Source: an uncultured Desulfobacterium sp. (GTDB lineage Bacteria; Desulfobacterota; Desulfobacteria; Desulfobacterales; Desulfobacteraceae). From it: DNA of 14,290 nt. The notes beneath the pieces are model-generated. The model made no database searches and was not told the origin of the DNA. It saw only the letters and a list, made by a program, of their open reading frames with translations. This document shows, one piece after another, positions 1-7,713 of this stretch. Every line of letters begins with the position of its first letter. The stretch's first letter is position 1. Location of the stretch: positions 1 to 14,290 of the forward strand of contig CAKZLA010000550.1 in assembly GCA_937124525.1 (NCBI GenBank), in the 5' to 3' direction. The position numbers and the translations under genes were made by a program.

Positions 1-2279
1 ACAAGTTCAAACCCATTTTCCATGGGTATGTATTCGGCCCAGAACGTCATGTTGTTAATCTTTAAATGCCCTGTAAAATGTCCTGTCTTTGGATCAAAAA
101 TTTTCCTTCCGCTGTTTTCACAATGCTTAACAACGGCGTCCATATCCATATCCAGTATCATTTTACTGTTTAGACTTTGATTAACACTGAAAGGAATTTT
201 CAAATAAAATTTTTCCCCATTGCCATTATCTTTTCCTTTCTCCTTTGCTTCCTGTTCGGTTTCAAGCCTTTCCCCCCAGAAATCCATCAGCATTTTACGT
301 TTTAGCTGAACTCGATTATTTCTTTTATCTGTATAGGTGGGCGGTTGTCGATGTGAATCGTGCAATCCAAACAGAATATCCAGAATATGAAAAACAGGTT
401 TTCCAGAAGAGGCAAAAATATCCCGGCAGTTGATACAATAGGCAATGTAGGGATGATCATTTTGCTTAACCCTTGATTTAATCATCTCATGGGCATAATT
501 GGGATTTGCAATTGATATCTGTCCCCCCCAGCTGCAACATTGGGCCAGGGCACCTTCCATGGCCAGGGGCTCCATGGTAAAACCTGATTTTTTCACCAGG
601 AGCCTGACAACTTGCTGTAGTTCCGGTTCTTCCCGGCTGGAACAGGGATCAAAAACAGACACCGTTTCTCCTACGCCAGCCCTGGCGACAGAACAATTCC
701 ATTCCAGCAACATCTCATAGAGAAATACCCCCCCTATTTCCGGCAGATACCGCTTAAACATCTGTTTACATGTGGGACAGGCAAAAATGGCCACAGGTTT
801 TCCAAGAGAAAGCCATTGGTTTTGAATATTATCAATGACATCTTTATGGAGTTCTTCCTCCCCGGCCCATTGGGCAGGAGCCCCGCAACAGTTTATCATC
901 AAGGCGGTATCCGGCTTTTCAGCCAAAATCCTGCCATAACTTTCAGTGGCATAGATCATATCCGAAGCGCCCAGCTGGCACCCCGGAAAAAACATATATT
1001 CACTGGTGTTGTATCCGTCCGGGATTCTGGTTAATTGAGCTTCATCACCGTTGGTAAATGCCATGTCCTGTAACCAGAAATCATGATATGCCCATGGCAT
1101 AGCCCCCTTTTGTGTCATTGCCCCATGGCTTTGCAGCAAAAATTCTCCCAGATCTATATTCTGGGGACACACCGTCTTGCAAAGCCCGCAATGGTTACAG
1201 GTGGAGATAAATCTTGTGGCAATGGTCCCATCCCCCGCCAGGGTGCCAGGATTGATGGTGGCTTCCACATCATCTGCAATATTCTGGGGATATTTATTGG
1301 AATGCCGCATGAGATCACAGTGTCGAATACAGGCATCACAGGAACATTTCAGGCACCTTGCCGCTTCCTTCAGGGTCTCATCCCTGGTATAGGCACTTTT
1401 GTTGGCCGGGAGCACCGGTGGTGCAGAAACCACCCGGTCCGGAGCCATCTTTAGATGGGTACCCCGGGGGTGTTCCGGGGCATTCATGGTGCCCACCTTG
1501 ATATATCTTTCCATGGCATGCACCACCTGAAGGCCGTCTGCCATGGCCTTGCAACTTTCACTGCCCGTCAGGGACCCGCCCATGAAAATACCGGGTTTAG
1601 TGCTGGCAAAGGCCCCTCTTTTATCCCGTTTCAGCCCAAAAGTTTCACCGCCTTTTCCTGTGGCAATATATATGGCATCAAATGCCGGGTCCAATTCATC
1701 AATTTGTAAAATTTCCCGGTGTAAAAGCGTGTACTTTTCGTACATGAACTGGTGGTCAATATCATCCAGAAACACCTTTGGGGGCAATAGATCCCACAGG
1801 TGTCCGCCAATGCGTTGGGATTTTTCATACACAGTGACATCATATTTTTTTTCGCAAAGACGAAGGGCACAGGATAGACCGCTTATCCCGGCCCCGATAA
1901 TTGCCACCCGCTTATTTTTCAACGGCATGTTGTAACTATTGGGATTGGTTCTTGTGGCATAATCCATGGTGGCTTTTTCCAAAAGTTTCATGGAAATGGC
2001 ACCATCCTTATCCCCCCTGATACACACTTTTTTGCAGGGTTCATCACACAGCCTGGAAGCAATGCCAGGAAACCCCACTGCATTATGATAGGCCCGGAAT
2101 GCCACATTAAACCCACCCCGTTGTATCTTATCCATGAACCCGGCCACATCCAGATGAAAGGGGCATACAGCCGTGCAAAATGCCTGCTCATTTTGCAAAC
2201 AATTGTTTATATCTTTCAGTCTGATCTTCCAATAGCTTGGTAATGGGTTGACACGACCCTTAGAAAAATTTAGATCCAT
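1..2279 (-). CDS. FAD/iron-sulfur oxidoreductase with two CCG (HdrB/HdrD-type) domains, 3' end outside window
   Basis: The frame is open from the ATG at 2279-2277 to base 1, giving at least 759 residues with no stop, so the C-terminus lies outside the window. Order of domains: a dihydropyrimidine-dehydrogenase-type N-terminal iron-sulfur domain (Cys 27, 35, 39, 78, 82, 86); a FAD Rossmann motif GAGISGL at 129-135 and a second FAD motif near 231-240; a cysteine cluster at 309-321; a [4Fe-4S] motif at 361-371 (CNHCGLCKTVCP); and two CCG domains (C434, CC464-465, CPTC 501-504; C546, CC581-582, CINC 615-618), as in heterodisulfide reductase HdrB/HdrD and DsrK. The usual NAD(P)-binding subdomain between the two FAD motifs is absent. 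The start overlaps the upstream aldehyde oxidoreductase by 20 bp, with a GGTGA just before the ATG, so translation is probably coupled. Likely role: cytoplasmic electron acceptor for that enzyme. The final acceptor is unknown. Domain calls are firm; the role is inferred. Confidence 0.88.
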   Translation of the reverse strand, partial: MDLNFSKGRVNPLPSYWKIRLKDINNCLQNEQAFCTAVCPFHLDVAGFMDKIQRGGFNVAFRAYHNAVGFPGIASRLCDEPCKKVCIRGDKDGAISMKLLEKATMDYATRTNPNSYNMPLKNKRVAIIGAGISGLSCALRLCEKKYDVTVYEKSQRIGGHLWDLLPPKVFLDDIDHQFMYEKYTLLHREILQIDELDPAFDAIYIATGKGGETFGLKRDKRGAFASTKPGIFMGGSLTGSESCKAMADGLQVVHAMERYIKVGTMNAPEHPRGTHLKMAPDRVVSAPPVLPANKSAYTRDETLKEAARCLKCSCDACIRHCDLMRHSNKYPQNIADDVEATINPGTLAGDGTIATRFISTCNHCGLCKTVCPQNIDLGEFLLQSHGAMTQKGAMPWAYHDFWLQDMAFTNGDEAQLTRIPDGYNTSEYMFFPGCQLGASDMIYATESYGRILAEKPDTALMINCCGAPAQWAGEEELHKDVIDNIQNQWLSLGKPVAIFACPTCKQMFKRYLPEIGGVFLYEMLLEWNCSVARAGVGETVSVFDPCSSREEPELQQVVRLLVKKSGFTMEPLAMEGALAQCCSWGGQISIANPNYAHEMIKSRVKQNDHPYIAYCINCRDIFASSGKPVFHILDILFGLHDSHRQPPTYTDKRNNRVQLKRKMLMDFWGERLETEQEAKEKGKDNGNGEKFYLKIPFSVNQSLNSKMILDMDMDAVVKHCENSGRKIFDPKTGHFTGHLKINNMTFWAEYIPMENGFEL

Positions 2280-5181
2280 CACTTTCACCCAATGATTCAA
2301 ACATGTCATGGCCCCGAAATTTCACTGGATTTGCCTTAATATTTTCCAACTCATCATAGAGGTCAGACCCCAGAAAATACTTTTTCGGGGGCTCAATTTT
2401 TTTACCGGCTGCCAGTGTTTCCAGCCCTGCTTTTATCTTTTCAGGTTTTGCAGGAAGATCAAATATCCTTACCCCGCAGGCATTGTATATGGCATTGATA
2501 ACAGCCACATGGCCCGAAGACTGGAAGGCTTCGGATGCGCCAGAAGAACCAAAGGGTCCATCTTCCCGGGGATTCTCACAGGGAATGAGAATAATTTCAT
2601 CGGGAATATCCTTAATATAAGGCACACCGCTTCTGGCGATGTTGGTGTGCTTTTTCACATCACTGTAATCTTCACTCAAGGCAAAACCAATGCTGTGGGA
2701 AATACCACCGTAAGCCTGACCGCTCACCGCATCAATATTACCGATCTTTCCAACATCATAAACACAGACAAACCGCAGCACCGTGGTCTTACCCGTGGCG
2801 GTGTCCACTTCCACCTCTGCCATATTCAGTACATAGGTAAAGGCAGGGGTGGGATCACCAAGCCCTGTATTGGGATCAAGACGTGTGATGGAAAGATCCG
2901 TGATACAGGTATATGTCTCCTCATATCGGGTCTCAATGCCCTGGGCTTTCATCTCCTCGTATGTTCTGTAGGTCCCATCCTCTTTACGCATGGCAGCCAT
3001 GAGCTTTTCTGCGGCAAGTTTTGTGGCATGGCCATTCATATAGTGGGAACGGCTGGCAGCGGACATGCCACTGTCAGGGCAGATCTTGGTATCGTTCTGG
3101 CACAGTCTGACCCGATCCGGGGTTACTCCCATGGGCTTTAAGGCTTCAAGGGTTACCATGAGAGATCCCACGTCCCCCCCCTGGCCCAGGTCCTGCCATG
3201 TGTCATATTTAAGGATCATATTTTCGGCATCCAGTTCCAGCACAACCGTGGCCTGATCCGTACCGCCCTCGGTGACATTGAACCCACCCCAGGCAAGACC
3301 CACACCCCTTCTTTTTTCCGGAGTGTCGGCAGACTTGGCTTCGGCAACGGCTTTATCATAATGGGGGCGCAGCTTTCCCATCATCTCTTCCATGGGATAA
3401 TCTTTAAACACATGGCTGTTTATGTTTGTGTCCCCGGGCCTTGCAATGTTTTTCCATCTGAACTCAAAGGGGTCAATCTCCATTTTTTCCGCCAGCATAT
3501 CCATCAATGCTTCAGACATGGTGTATGCTTGGGGAGACCCATAACTCCGGTATGCCGTACCAAAGGTATGGTTGGTATTGGCCACCCGGCAAAGGCCCGC
3601 CACATGGGGAACCTTGTAGGGAAAGAAAGAAAAACGCACTGGTTTTTCCATCACATGATCCCCGCCCCAGGAGTAGGCACCATGATCCAGTCCCACATCA
3701 AATTCTGCCGCAGTGATTTTACCGTCTTCATCGCAGGCCACCCGGCCATTGGAAAAGGAGGGGCACCGTTTTCCACTGAAGTGCTGGTGCTCCTCATAGG
3801 TCAGGGAAAGGGCCACAGGTCCATTGACGGCAACGGCTGCAGCCCCAGCCAGGCAAAGATCTCCAGCATTTGTGGACCAGCCAAAACTTGCACCGTTGAA
3901 GTTATCAACAATGCGAAGTTTTTCCCGGGCCACCCCAAGGGAAATACCAACACGGCTGATGGAAGTATAAAGTCCCTGGGACTTGCATTGGAAGGTTAAA
4001 AAATCATCTTCGTCAAAATATGCCTGTACTGTACAGCCTTCTATGGACAAATGGGGTTCCCGGGTGGAATAAAAACTGCCCTCCACACTACAGGCGGAGT
4101 TGTCCAGAATTTCCGGCACCTTTTCTGTGTCTTCCAGGGCATCCCCCTTTAAAACAGGCTGGACACAGAAAAGATTGGGGGTATCGTCATGGACACGAAT
4201 GGCATCGGGCATCACCGCATCCAGAAAGTTAAGGTACTCGGGAAGGGGCTCAACTTCCACCTTTACTCTGGCCGCTGCGTCCCGGGCCTGGTCAAGGGTA
4301 TTGGCAATGGCCAGGGCCACCACATCCCCATAACGGAATATTTTATCGTCACAGAGAATTTTCCGGCTGGGAAGGGTCACACTACTGCGCTCGTGGAGAT
4401 TGGCCTCGGCCATCTGGTTGGTTCCGCCGTTTGCCTTGATATCTTCATGGGTGATTATTTTAACCACCCCGGGCATTTTTAATGCTTCAGTGGTATCAAT
4501 ATTTAAAATTTTTGCATGGTGGGCCACCCTTGGCTGAACCACTGCCACATGAAGGGTTTCCCGGGGCATTTTCAAGGCCATGTCTTCACCGTAATCGGCA
4601 AGTCCGGTCACCTTGGCAAGGGCTGCAGGCCTTACTAACGGCTTTCCATAACATTCATTATCTTCAGGAACTTTATAGGTGATGTCATCAATGGTGGCTT
4701 CCCCCCGGACAACCTTTGCCGCAGCCATCACGGCATCCACAAGCTGCTTATATCCGGTACAACGGCACACATTGCGATGCTTTTGAAACCAATCCCGAAC
4801 TTCCCCACGGGAGGGATTATCGTTCTGTAAAAGCAGGGCATATGACGAGACAATAAAACCAGGAGCACAAAAACCACATTGAACAGCACCATAGTTCATC
4901 CAGGCCACCTGTAGTGGATGCAGATTATCAGGGGTTCCAATGCCTTCAAGGGTTGTAATTTTACTATACTCCTCAACGGATCTCACCTTTTTAGAACAAG
5001 ATCGGATCACCTTGCCGTTAAGTATCACCGAGCATGATCCACACACCCCTGTATCGCAGCCAACTTTAACACTTGTGAGACCCATACGGCGTAACACCTG
5101 GGCCAGGGAATCTTTTTCCGGATCACAAATAAGCATGCGATCAGCGCCATTGATGTTTAACCACATTTTTCTTGGTTTCAT
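2260..5181 (-). CDS. mop: Mop-like aldehyde oxidoreductase (molybdenum hydroxylase with two [2Fe-2S] domains)
   Basis: A 973-residue single-chain molybdenum hydroxylase of the xanthine oxidase family, collinear with D. gigas aldehyde oxidoreductase (907 residues), which oxidises aldehydes to acids. The plant-type [2Fe-2S] domain has Cys 42, 47, 50, 62. The second [2Fe-2S] domain has Cys 102, 105, 139, 141 (CRCTGYK), offset by two from the D. gigas residues. The molybdopterin part begins near 180 (PLVRPAALAKVTG). It keeps SFGW near F433, the R545-x-Y547 substrate-pocket pair (R533/Y535 in D. gigas), GQG at 666-668, and the catalytic Glu at E884 in SGASE, where D. gigas has SGVGE. There is no flavin domain; the overlapping downstream flavoprotein probably takes the electrons. 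The start is set by a perfect GGAGGT (5192-5197, minus strand) ten bases before the ATG. A tail of about 50 residues beyond the D. gigas end is unusual. Substrate is inferred. Confidence 0.93.
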   Translation of the reverse strand: MKPRKMWLNINGADRMLICDPEKDSLAQVLRRMGLTSVKVGCDTGVCGSCSVILNGKVIRSCSKKVRSVEEYSKITTLEGIGTPDNLHPLQVAWMNYGAVQCGFCAPGFIVSSYALLLQNDNPSRGEVRDWFQKHRNVCRCTGYKQLVDAVMAAAKVVRGEATIDDITYKVPEDNECYGKPLVRPAALAKVTGLADYGEDMALKMPRETLHVAVVQPRVAHHAKILNIDTTEALKMPGVVKIITHEDIKANGGTNQMAEANLHERSSVTLPSRKILCDDKIFRYGDVVALAIANTLDQARDAAARVKVEVEPLPEYLNFLDAVMPDAIRVHDDTPNLFCVQPVLKGDALEDTEKVPEILDNSACSVEGSFYSTREPHLSIEGCTVQAYFDEDDFLTFQCKSQGLYTSISRVGISLGVAREKLRIVDNFNGASFGWSTNAGDLCLAGAAAVAVNGPVALSLTYEEHQHFSGKRCPSFSNGRVACDEDGKITAAEFDVGLDHGAYSWGGDHVMEKPVRFSFFPYKVPHVAGLCRVANTNHTFGTAYRSYGSPQAYTMSEALMDMLAEKMEIDPFEFRWKNIARPGDTNINSHVFKDYPMEEMMGKLRPHYDKAVAEAKSADTPEKRRGVGLAWGGFNVTEGGTDQATVVLELDAENMILKYDTWQDLGQGGDVGSLMVTLEALKPMGVTPDRVRLCQNDTKICPDSGMSAASRSHYMNGHATKLAAEKLMAAMRKEDGTYRTYEEMKAQGIETRYEETYTCITDLSITRLDPNTGLGDPTPAFTYVLNMAEVEVDTATGKTTVLRFVCVYDVGKIGNIDAVSGQAYGGISHSIGFALSEDYSDVKKHTNIARSGVPYIKDIPDEIILIPCENPREDGPFGSSGASEAFQSSGHVAVINAIYNACGVRIFDLPAKPEKIKAGLETLAAGKKIEPPKKYFLGSDLYDELENIKANPVKFRGHDMFESLGESDGSKFF

Positions 5182-5191
5182 GAAATGAATT

Positions 5192-5197
5192 ACCTCC
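5192..5197 (-). promoter_or_regulatory. Shine-Dalgarno site of the Mop-like gene
   Basis: The minus strand reads GGAGGT here, a full match to the anti-Shine-Dalgarno core, ten bases before the ATG at 5181. It decides the start of the hydroxylase. Confidence 0.85.
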
Positions 5198-5222
5198 AGA
5201 TGTTATTTTTATTATTTAGGGT

Positions 5223-5281
5223 TCGGGAATCATCGCCCCAAAAGTGTAAAGTATTTTTGGGATAATTTGAAGGATGCCCGA
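5223..5281 (-). promoter_or_regulatory. Candidate structured 5' leader of the Mop-like operon
   Basis: An outer imperfect stem pairs TCGGGAATC (5223-5231) with GATGCCCGA (5273-5281): eight pairs and one A/G mismatch. It encloses a second stem, CCCAAAA (5237-5243) with TTTTGGG (5255-5261). It lies 42-100 bases upstream of the hydroxylase ATG, within the probable leader mRNA. In the plus direction it is followed by a T-run, so a plus-strand terminator is a second reading, although no plus-strand gene ends here. I do not recognise it as a known riboswitch. Confidence 0.4.
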
Positions 5282-5341
5282 TTTTTTATAAAAATTATTA
5301 AAAGCTCAATATCTGAGTTGTGTAGCCCAGGGGTTATAAGT

Positions 5342-5367
5342 TGTCAATATTAATATATTTTTTGACA
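5342..5367. promoter_or_regulatory. Inverted TTGACA pair in the divergent control region
   Basis: TGTCAA (5342-5347) and TTGACA (5362-5367) form a perfect inverted repeat separated by 14 AT-only bases. Each arm is a consensus -35 hexamer facing outward from the pair. The minus-strand copy could serve the Mop operon, but the -10 at 17 bp (TACACA, 5324-5319) is weak. A regulator site is an equally good reading. Confidence 0.35.
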
Positions 5368-5443
5368 TTCAAATCTAAAAAAAAACTAAAACCAAGTTGT
5401 TTTTACCTAAGAAAAACTCAAAAGAACCCTAAACAACTATCTT

Positions 5444-5472
5444 TTGACACAAATTATCAACCTTGCTATCAA
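5444..5472 (+). promoter_or_regulatory. Probable sigma-70 promoter of the thioesterase gene
   Basis: TTGACA at 5444-5449 is a perfect -35 box. It is followed after 17 bp by TATCAA (5467-5472), four of six matches to the -10 consensus. Transcription would start near 5479, giving a leader of about 70 bases that contains the palindrome at 5491-5507 and an AAGGA ribosome-binding site before the ATG at 5548. Confidence 0.5.
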
Positions 5473-5490
5473 ACCTAAAAAAGTTTACAC

Positions 5491-5507
5491 ATCACATGTT
5501 CTGTGAT
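5491..5507. promoter_or_regulatory. Candidate operator palindrome upstream of the thioesterase
   Basis: ATCACA (5491-5496) and TGTGAT (5502-5507) form a perfect inverted repeat with a 5-bp centre. It sits just downstream of the inferred transcription start, a normal place for a repressor site. The half-sites are in everted order compared with the CRP consensus, so CRP/FNR binding is not implied. The binding protein is unknown. Confidence 0.4.
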
Positions 5508-5547
5508 TAACGCCACAACTTAGAATAAATTGAAAGAAGGAAAATAA

Positions 5548-6573
5548 ATGACCAGGCAAATAAAAACCCCAGCCGATTCAGAGTGCTTTATTGCAGAAAT
5601 TATTGGTGAGGAGAGCCTCATTGGGCAGCGCATGTCTGCTGGAAAGCTACTGCATATGATGGATATTGCCGCTGCCAGCGCAGGGGCCAGGCATTCGGGA
5701 AGTTCCCTTGTGACTTTGTCTTTTGATCGGATTGAGCTGCTTGATCCAATCTGCCACAGAGATTATGTACGCTATGATGCCTGTGTAATTCAGGTAGGAC
5801 ATTCCTCCATGGTGATCAAAGTCGAGGGCTTTCATAAGGCCCCCGGAGAGATGGAACTGGTGCCCGGGCACAGCCATATCATTACCATGGTGGCCATTGA
5901 TGCCAACAGAAAGCCCAATAAAAACATTCCCAAGCTTGAATACCGGACATCCAAAGATCTTGGGTTGAAAAAATTAGCAGAAGTCAGGCAGCGGTTTCTA
6001 AACAATCGTCAAAAAATGAAGGAGGCTGTTTTTGCCCTGGAACAGATCCCGGACAAATGGTTGACGGATTACTATCCCCGCACGTCTTATTTCACCCCAG
6101 AGGCCACAGAACTTGTTACCCGAAGGCGCTTTCTTCCCCGTAATATCAATGTTCTTGGCAATGTATTTGGTGGAGATACCGTTGAAATGATGGCGGAGCT
6201 GGCATTGGCCACGGCCCGTCAGTTCACCGGCAACTACCGTATGGTGACCATTGCCATGGAGGACGTGTTTTTTCTTAAACCCCTTCAGTTGGAAAATATC
6301 TTTGAAATGTGTGCCCATGTGATTTTTATTGCCAACACCACATTGGTGGTGGAGATCACCGTCAAGGCCATTTCACTGCATGACACACAAGAATCCTATG
6401 TCACTAATAATGGTCTTTTTACGGTGCTCAATTACGACCGCTCTGGAAGAAAAAAAGGAATTGTCAATGGGCTGGATATGAGTCATTCGGATCTTCAAAC
6501 CCGGCAATACTATCTCAATGAGTTGATAAAGTACGAGAAACGAACTGGGCGTGAGATCACCTGGAAAGGATAA
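5548..6573 (+). CDS. Double-hotdog acyl-CoA thioesterase (ACOT7/BACH-like)
   Basis: A 341-residue protein made of two hotdog domains, as in the acyl-CoA hydrolases that release CoA from fatty acyl-CoA in the cytoplasm. Domain 1 (about 15-125) carries GKLLHMMDIAAA with D39, the usual position of the catalytic Asp. Domain 2 (about 190-300) carries LGNVFGGDTVEMMAE with N205, the usual Asn position, but has A216 where the Asp would be. Domain 1 in turn has R28 where the Asn would be. One composite active site, formed by D39 and N205, is therefore likely. An AAGGA ribosome-binding site precedes the ATG and a promoter lies about 100 bp upstream. It is transcribed away from the Mop operon and shares its control region. 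Physiological substrate is unknown; release of acids from CoA esters near an aldehyde-oxidising enzyme is only a contextual guess. Confidence 0.85.
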   Translation: MTRQIKTPADSECFIAEIIGEESLIGQRMSAGKLLHMMDIAAASAGARHSGSSLVTLSFDRIELLDPICHRDYVRYDACVIQVGHSSMVIKVEGFHKAPGEMELVPGHSHIITMVAIDANRKPNKNIPKLEYRTSKDLGLKKLAEVRQRFLNNRQKMKEAVFALEQIPDKWLTDYYPRTSYFTPEATELVTRRRFLPRNINVLGNVFGGDTVEMMAELALATARQFTGNYRMVTIAMEDVFFLKPLQLENIFEMCAHVIFIANTTLVVEITVKAISLHDTQESYVTNNGLFTVLNYDRSGRKKGIVNGLDMSHSDLQTRQYYLNELIKYEKRTGREITWKG

Positions 6574-6689
6574 TTAAGTATGTGGTGTCCCCCCGGAATT
6601 AACTGAATTAACCCAAAAACTTTGCAAACATCCCGGCTTAAGTGGGTACCCCTATTTTCGATGCTGAATAAATACCCAAAAATTTTGGA

Positions 6690-7439
6690 TCAAATCTGAA
6701 ACCGGGCAGCCACGGGATAATGATCAGAAGGAAACCGTCCATCAAAAGAGTCGGTGAGCACCTTTTTGTGCATCAGCTGAAGCGGACCACGATAAAGAAT
6801 CCAATCAATGTGCATCTGGGTCTCAATGCCTTTAAATTCATGGAAGGTGGTTCCATGGTTATTCTCAAAGACTTCAGAAAACCTCGCTGCCTTGAAAAGG
6901 CGGTATGCGCCACTTCCCGGTGAACAATTAAAATCACCCACAATAAGCACCGGTCTATCATCAGGAAATTCCTCCAGAAACGAAACCACAAGCCTGGCAC
7001 TCTGCTCTTGCACGGATTCATCAAAATCAAAATGGGTGTTACAGATAATCAACTGATGCTCCTGGTGTTGAAAAAGCCCCATGACACATTGCCTTGGCCA
7101 CTGACTTCCCGACAATTTGGACGTCACATCCGGGGTGTGGCTCAAAAAACAGTGTTTTTGTTCCAGGCAGAGCCAGCCATGATGGTAAAATATTCCATTA
7201 TTTTGCCACCACTGCAGGGCAGGATTGTGCCAGCCAATGAAATGATGCGCTCTCAGTTTTCGCTGGAGAAAGCCCATCTGAAAGTGATTAAGCTCCTGGA
7301 ATCCCATGAACGTTGCAGGGTGCAGATGCAAGAACTTTTCAACCAGAATTTTTCTGTTAAACCATCCATTTTTGCCATCCCGGGCCAGGCCGAATCTCAT
7401 GTTCATGGTCATAATCGTGAATTCCAACGGTTCAGACAT
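6690..7439 (-). CDS. Endonuclease/exonuclease/phosphatase (EEP) family protein
   Basis: A 249-residue protein with the full set of EEP-fold motifs (the fold of exonuclease III, DNase I and inositol phosphatases): MTMNMRFG (N13), GFQEL (E49), WQNNGIFY, CNTHFDFD (H136), VLIVGDFNCSPGSG (D169, N171), MHIDWIL (D212) and the terminal SDHYPVAARF (D239, H240). These residues bind the metal and cleave phosphoester bonds. There is no signal peptide, so it is presumably cytoplasmic. Length fits the single-domain secreted/cytosolic phosphohydrolase-like group, and the motifs alone do not separate a nuclease from a small-molecule phosphatase. It is convergent with the thioesterase gene, with 116 bp between them and no convincing terminator. 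The ribosome-binding site is weak (AGGG, about nine bases before the ATG). The fold is secure; the substrate is not. Confidence 0.85.
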   Translation of the reverse strand: MSEPLEFTIMTMNMRFGLARDGKNGWFNRKILVEKFLHLHPATFMGFQELNHFQMGFLQRKLRAHHFIGWHNPALQWWQNNGIFYHHGWLCLEQKHCFLSHTPDVTSKLSGSQWPRQCVMGLFQHQEHQLIICNTHFDFDESVQEQSARLVVSFLEEFPDDRPVLIVGDFNCSPGSGAYRLFKAARFSEVFENNHGTTFHEFKGIETQMHIDWILYRGPLQLMHKKVLTDSFDGRFPSDHYPVAARFQI

Positions 7440-7508
7440 CCTGCAATCCCTTTTTTTTCTCTTTAATAGTTTTCATCAGGAGTGAGCCCAAGCCCCATTT
7501 ATACGTGA

Positions 7509-7713
7509 AACCTCGTCCGTGTTGATCGCTTAAGTGATCAAAAACTGAAAGCATTTACTATAATCCACAACTATTATCTCAAGGGGCCTGATGGAACCAC
7601 CGCAGCAGAGCGGTTTTATGAGAATAGACCCATTGATAGGTTTAAATGGTTACTCAGTAATATGCCCCAAGTATCTCGACCGAGAAACGTAACAAAAAAA
7701 GAGGTGACTGATT
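7509..7713 (+). pseudogene. C-terminal remnant of a transposase
   Basis: Plus-strand frame running from just after a TGA at 7506-7508 without a start codon. It reads LSDQKLKAFTIIHNYY, then KGPDGTTAAERFY, then RFKWLLSNMPQVSRPRN. This resembles the C-terminal tail of transposases in which a HNY...PDGTTPAERFF..P.DLFEWLL pattern ends the protein (recalled, not searched). The frame continues to a TAG at 7743-7745, but that part overlaps the end of the cysteine desulfurase gene and is probably not original sequence. The rest of the transposase and any terminal inverted repeat are absent, so this is a decayed element. It occupies most of the gap between the EEP gene and the cysteine desulfurase gene; bases 7440-7508 hold nothing I recognise. 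Confidence 0.6.

Noticed and set aside
1..2279. Possible frameshift or pseudogene in the CCG flavoprotein
   Set aside because: Reading codon by codon from 2279 to base 1 gives one uninterrupted frame; it simply runs off the window.
2308..3141. Long plus-strand open frame opposite the first hydroxylase
   Set aside because: It is a codon-bias shadow of the hydroxylase gene, with no recognisable motifs and no ribosome-binding site.
6676..6688. CCAAAAATTTTGG as a bidirectional terminator between convergent genes
   Set aside because: The arms meet at one base, leaving no room for a stable loop, and no adequate GC stem is present. The rest of 6574-6689 shows nothing convincing.
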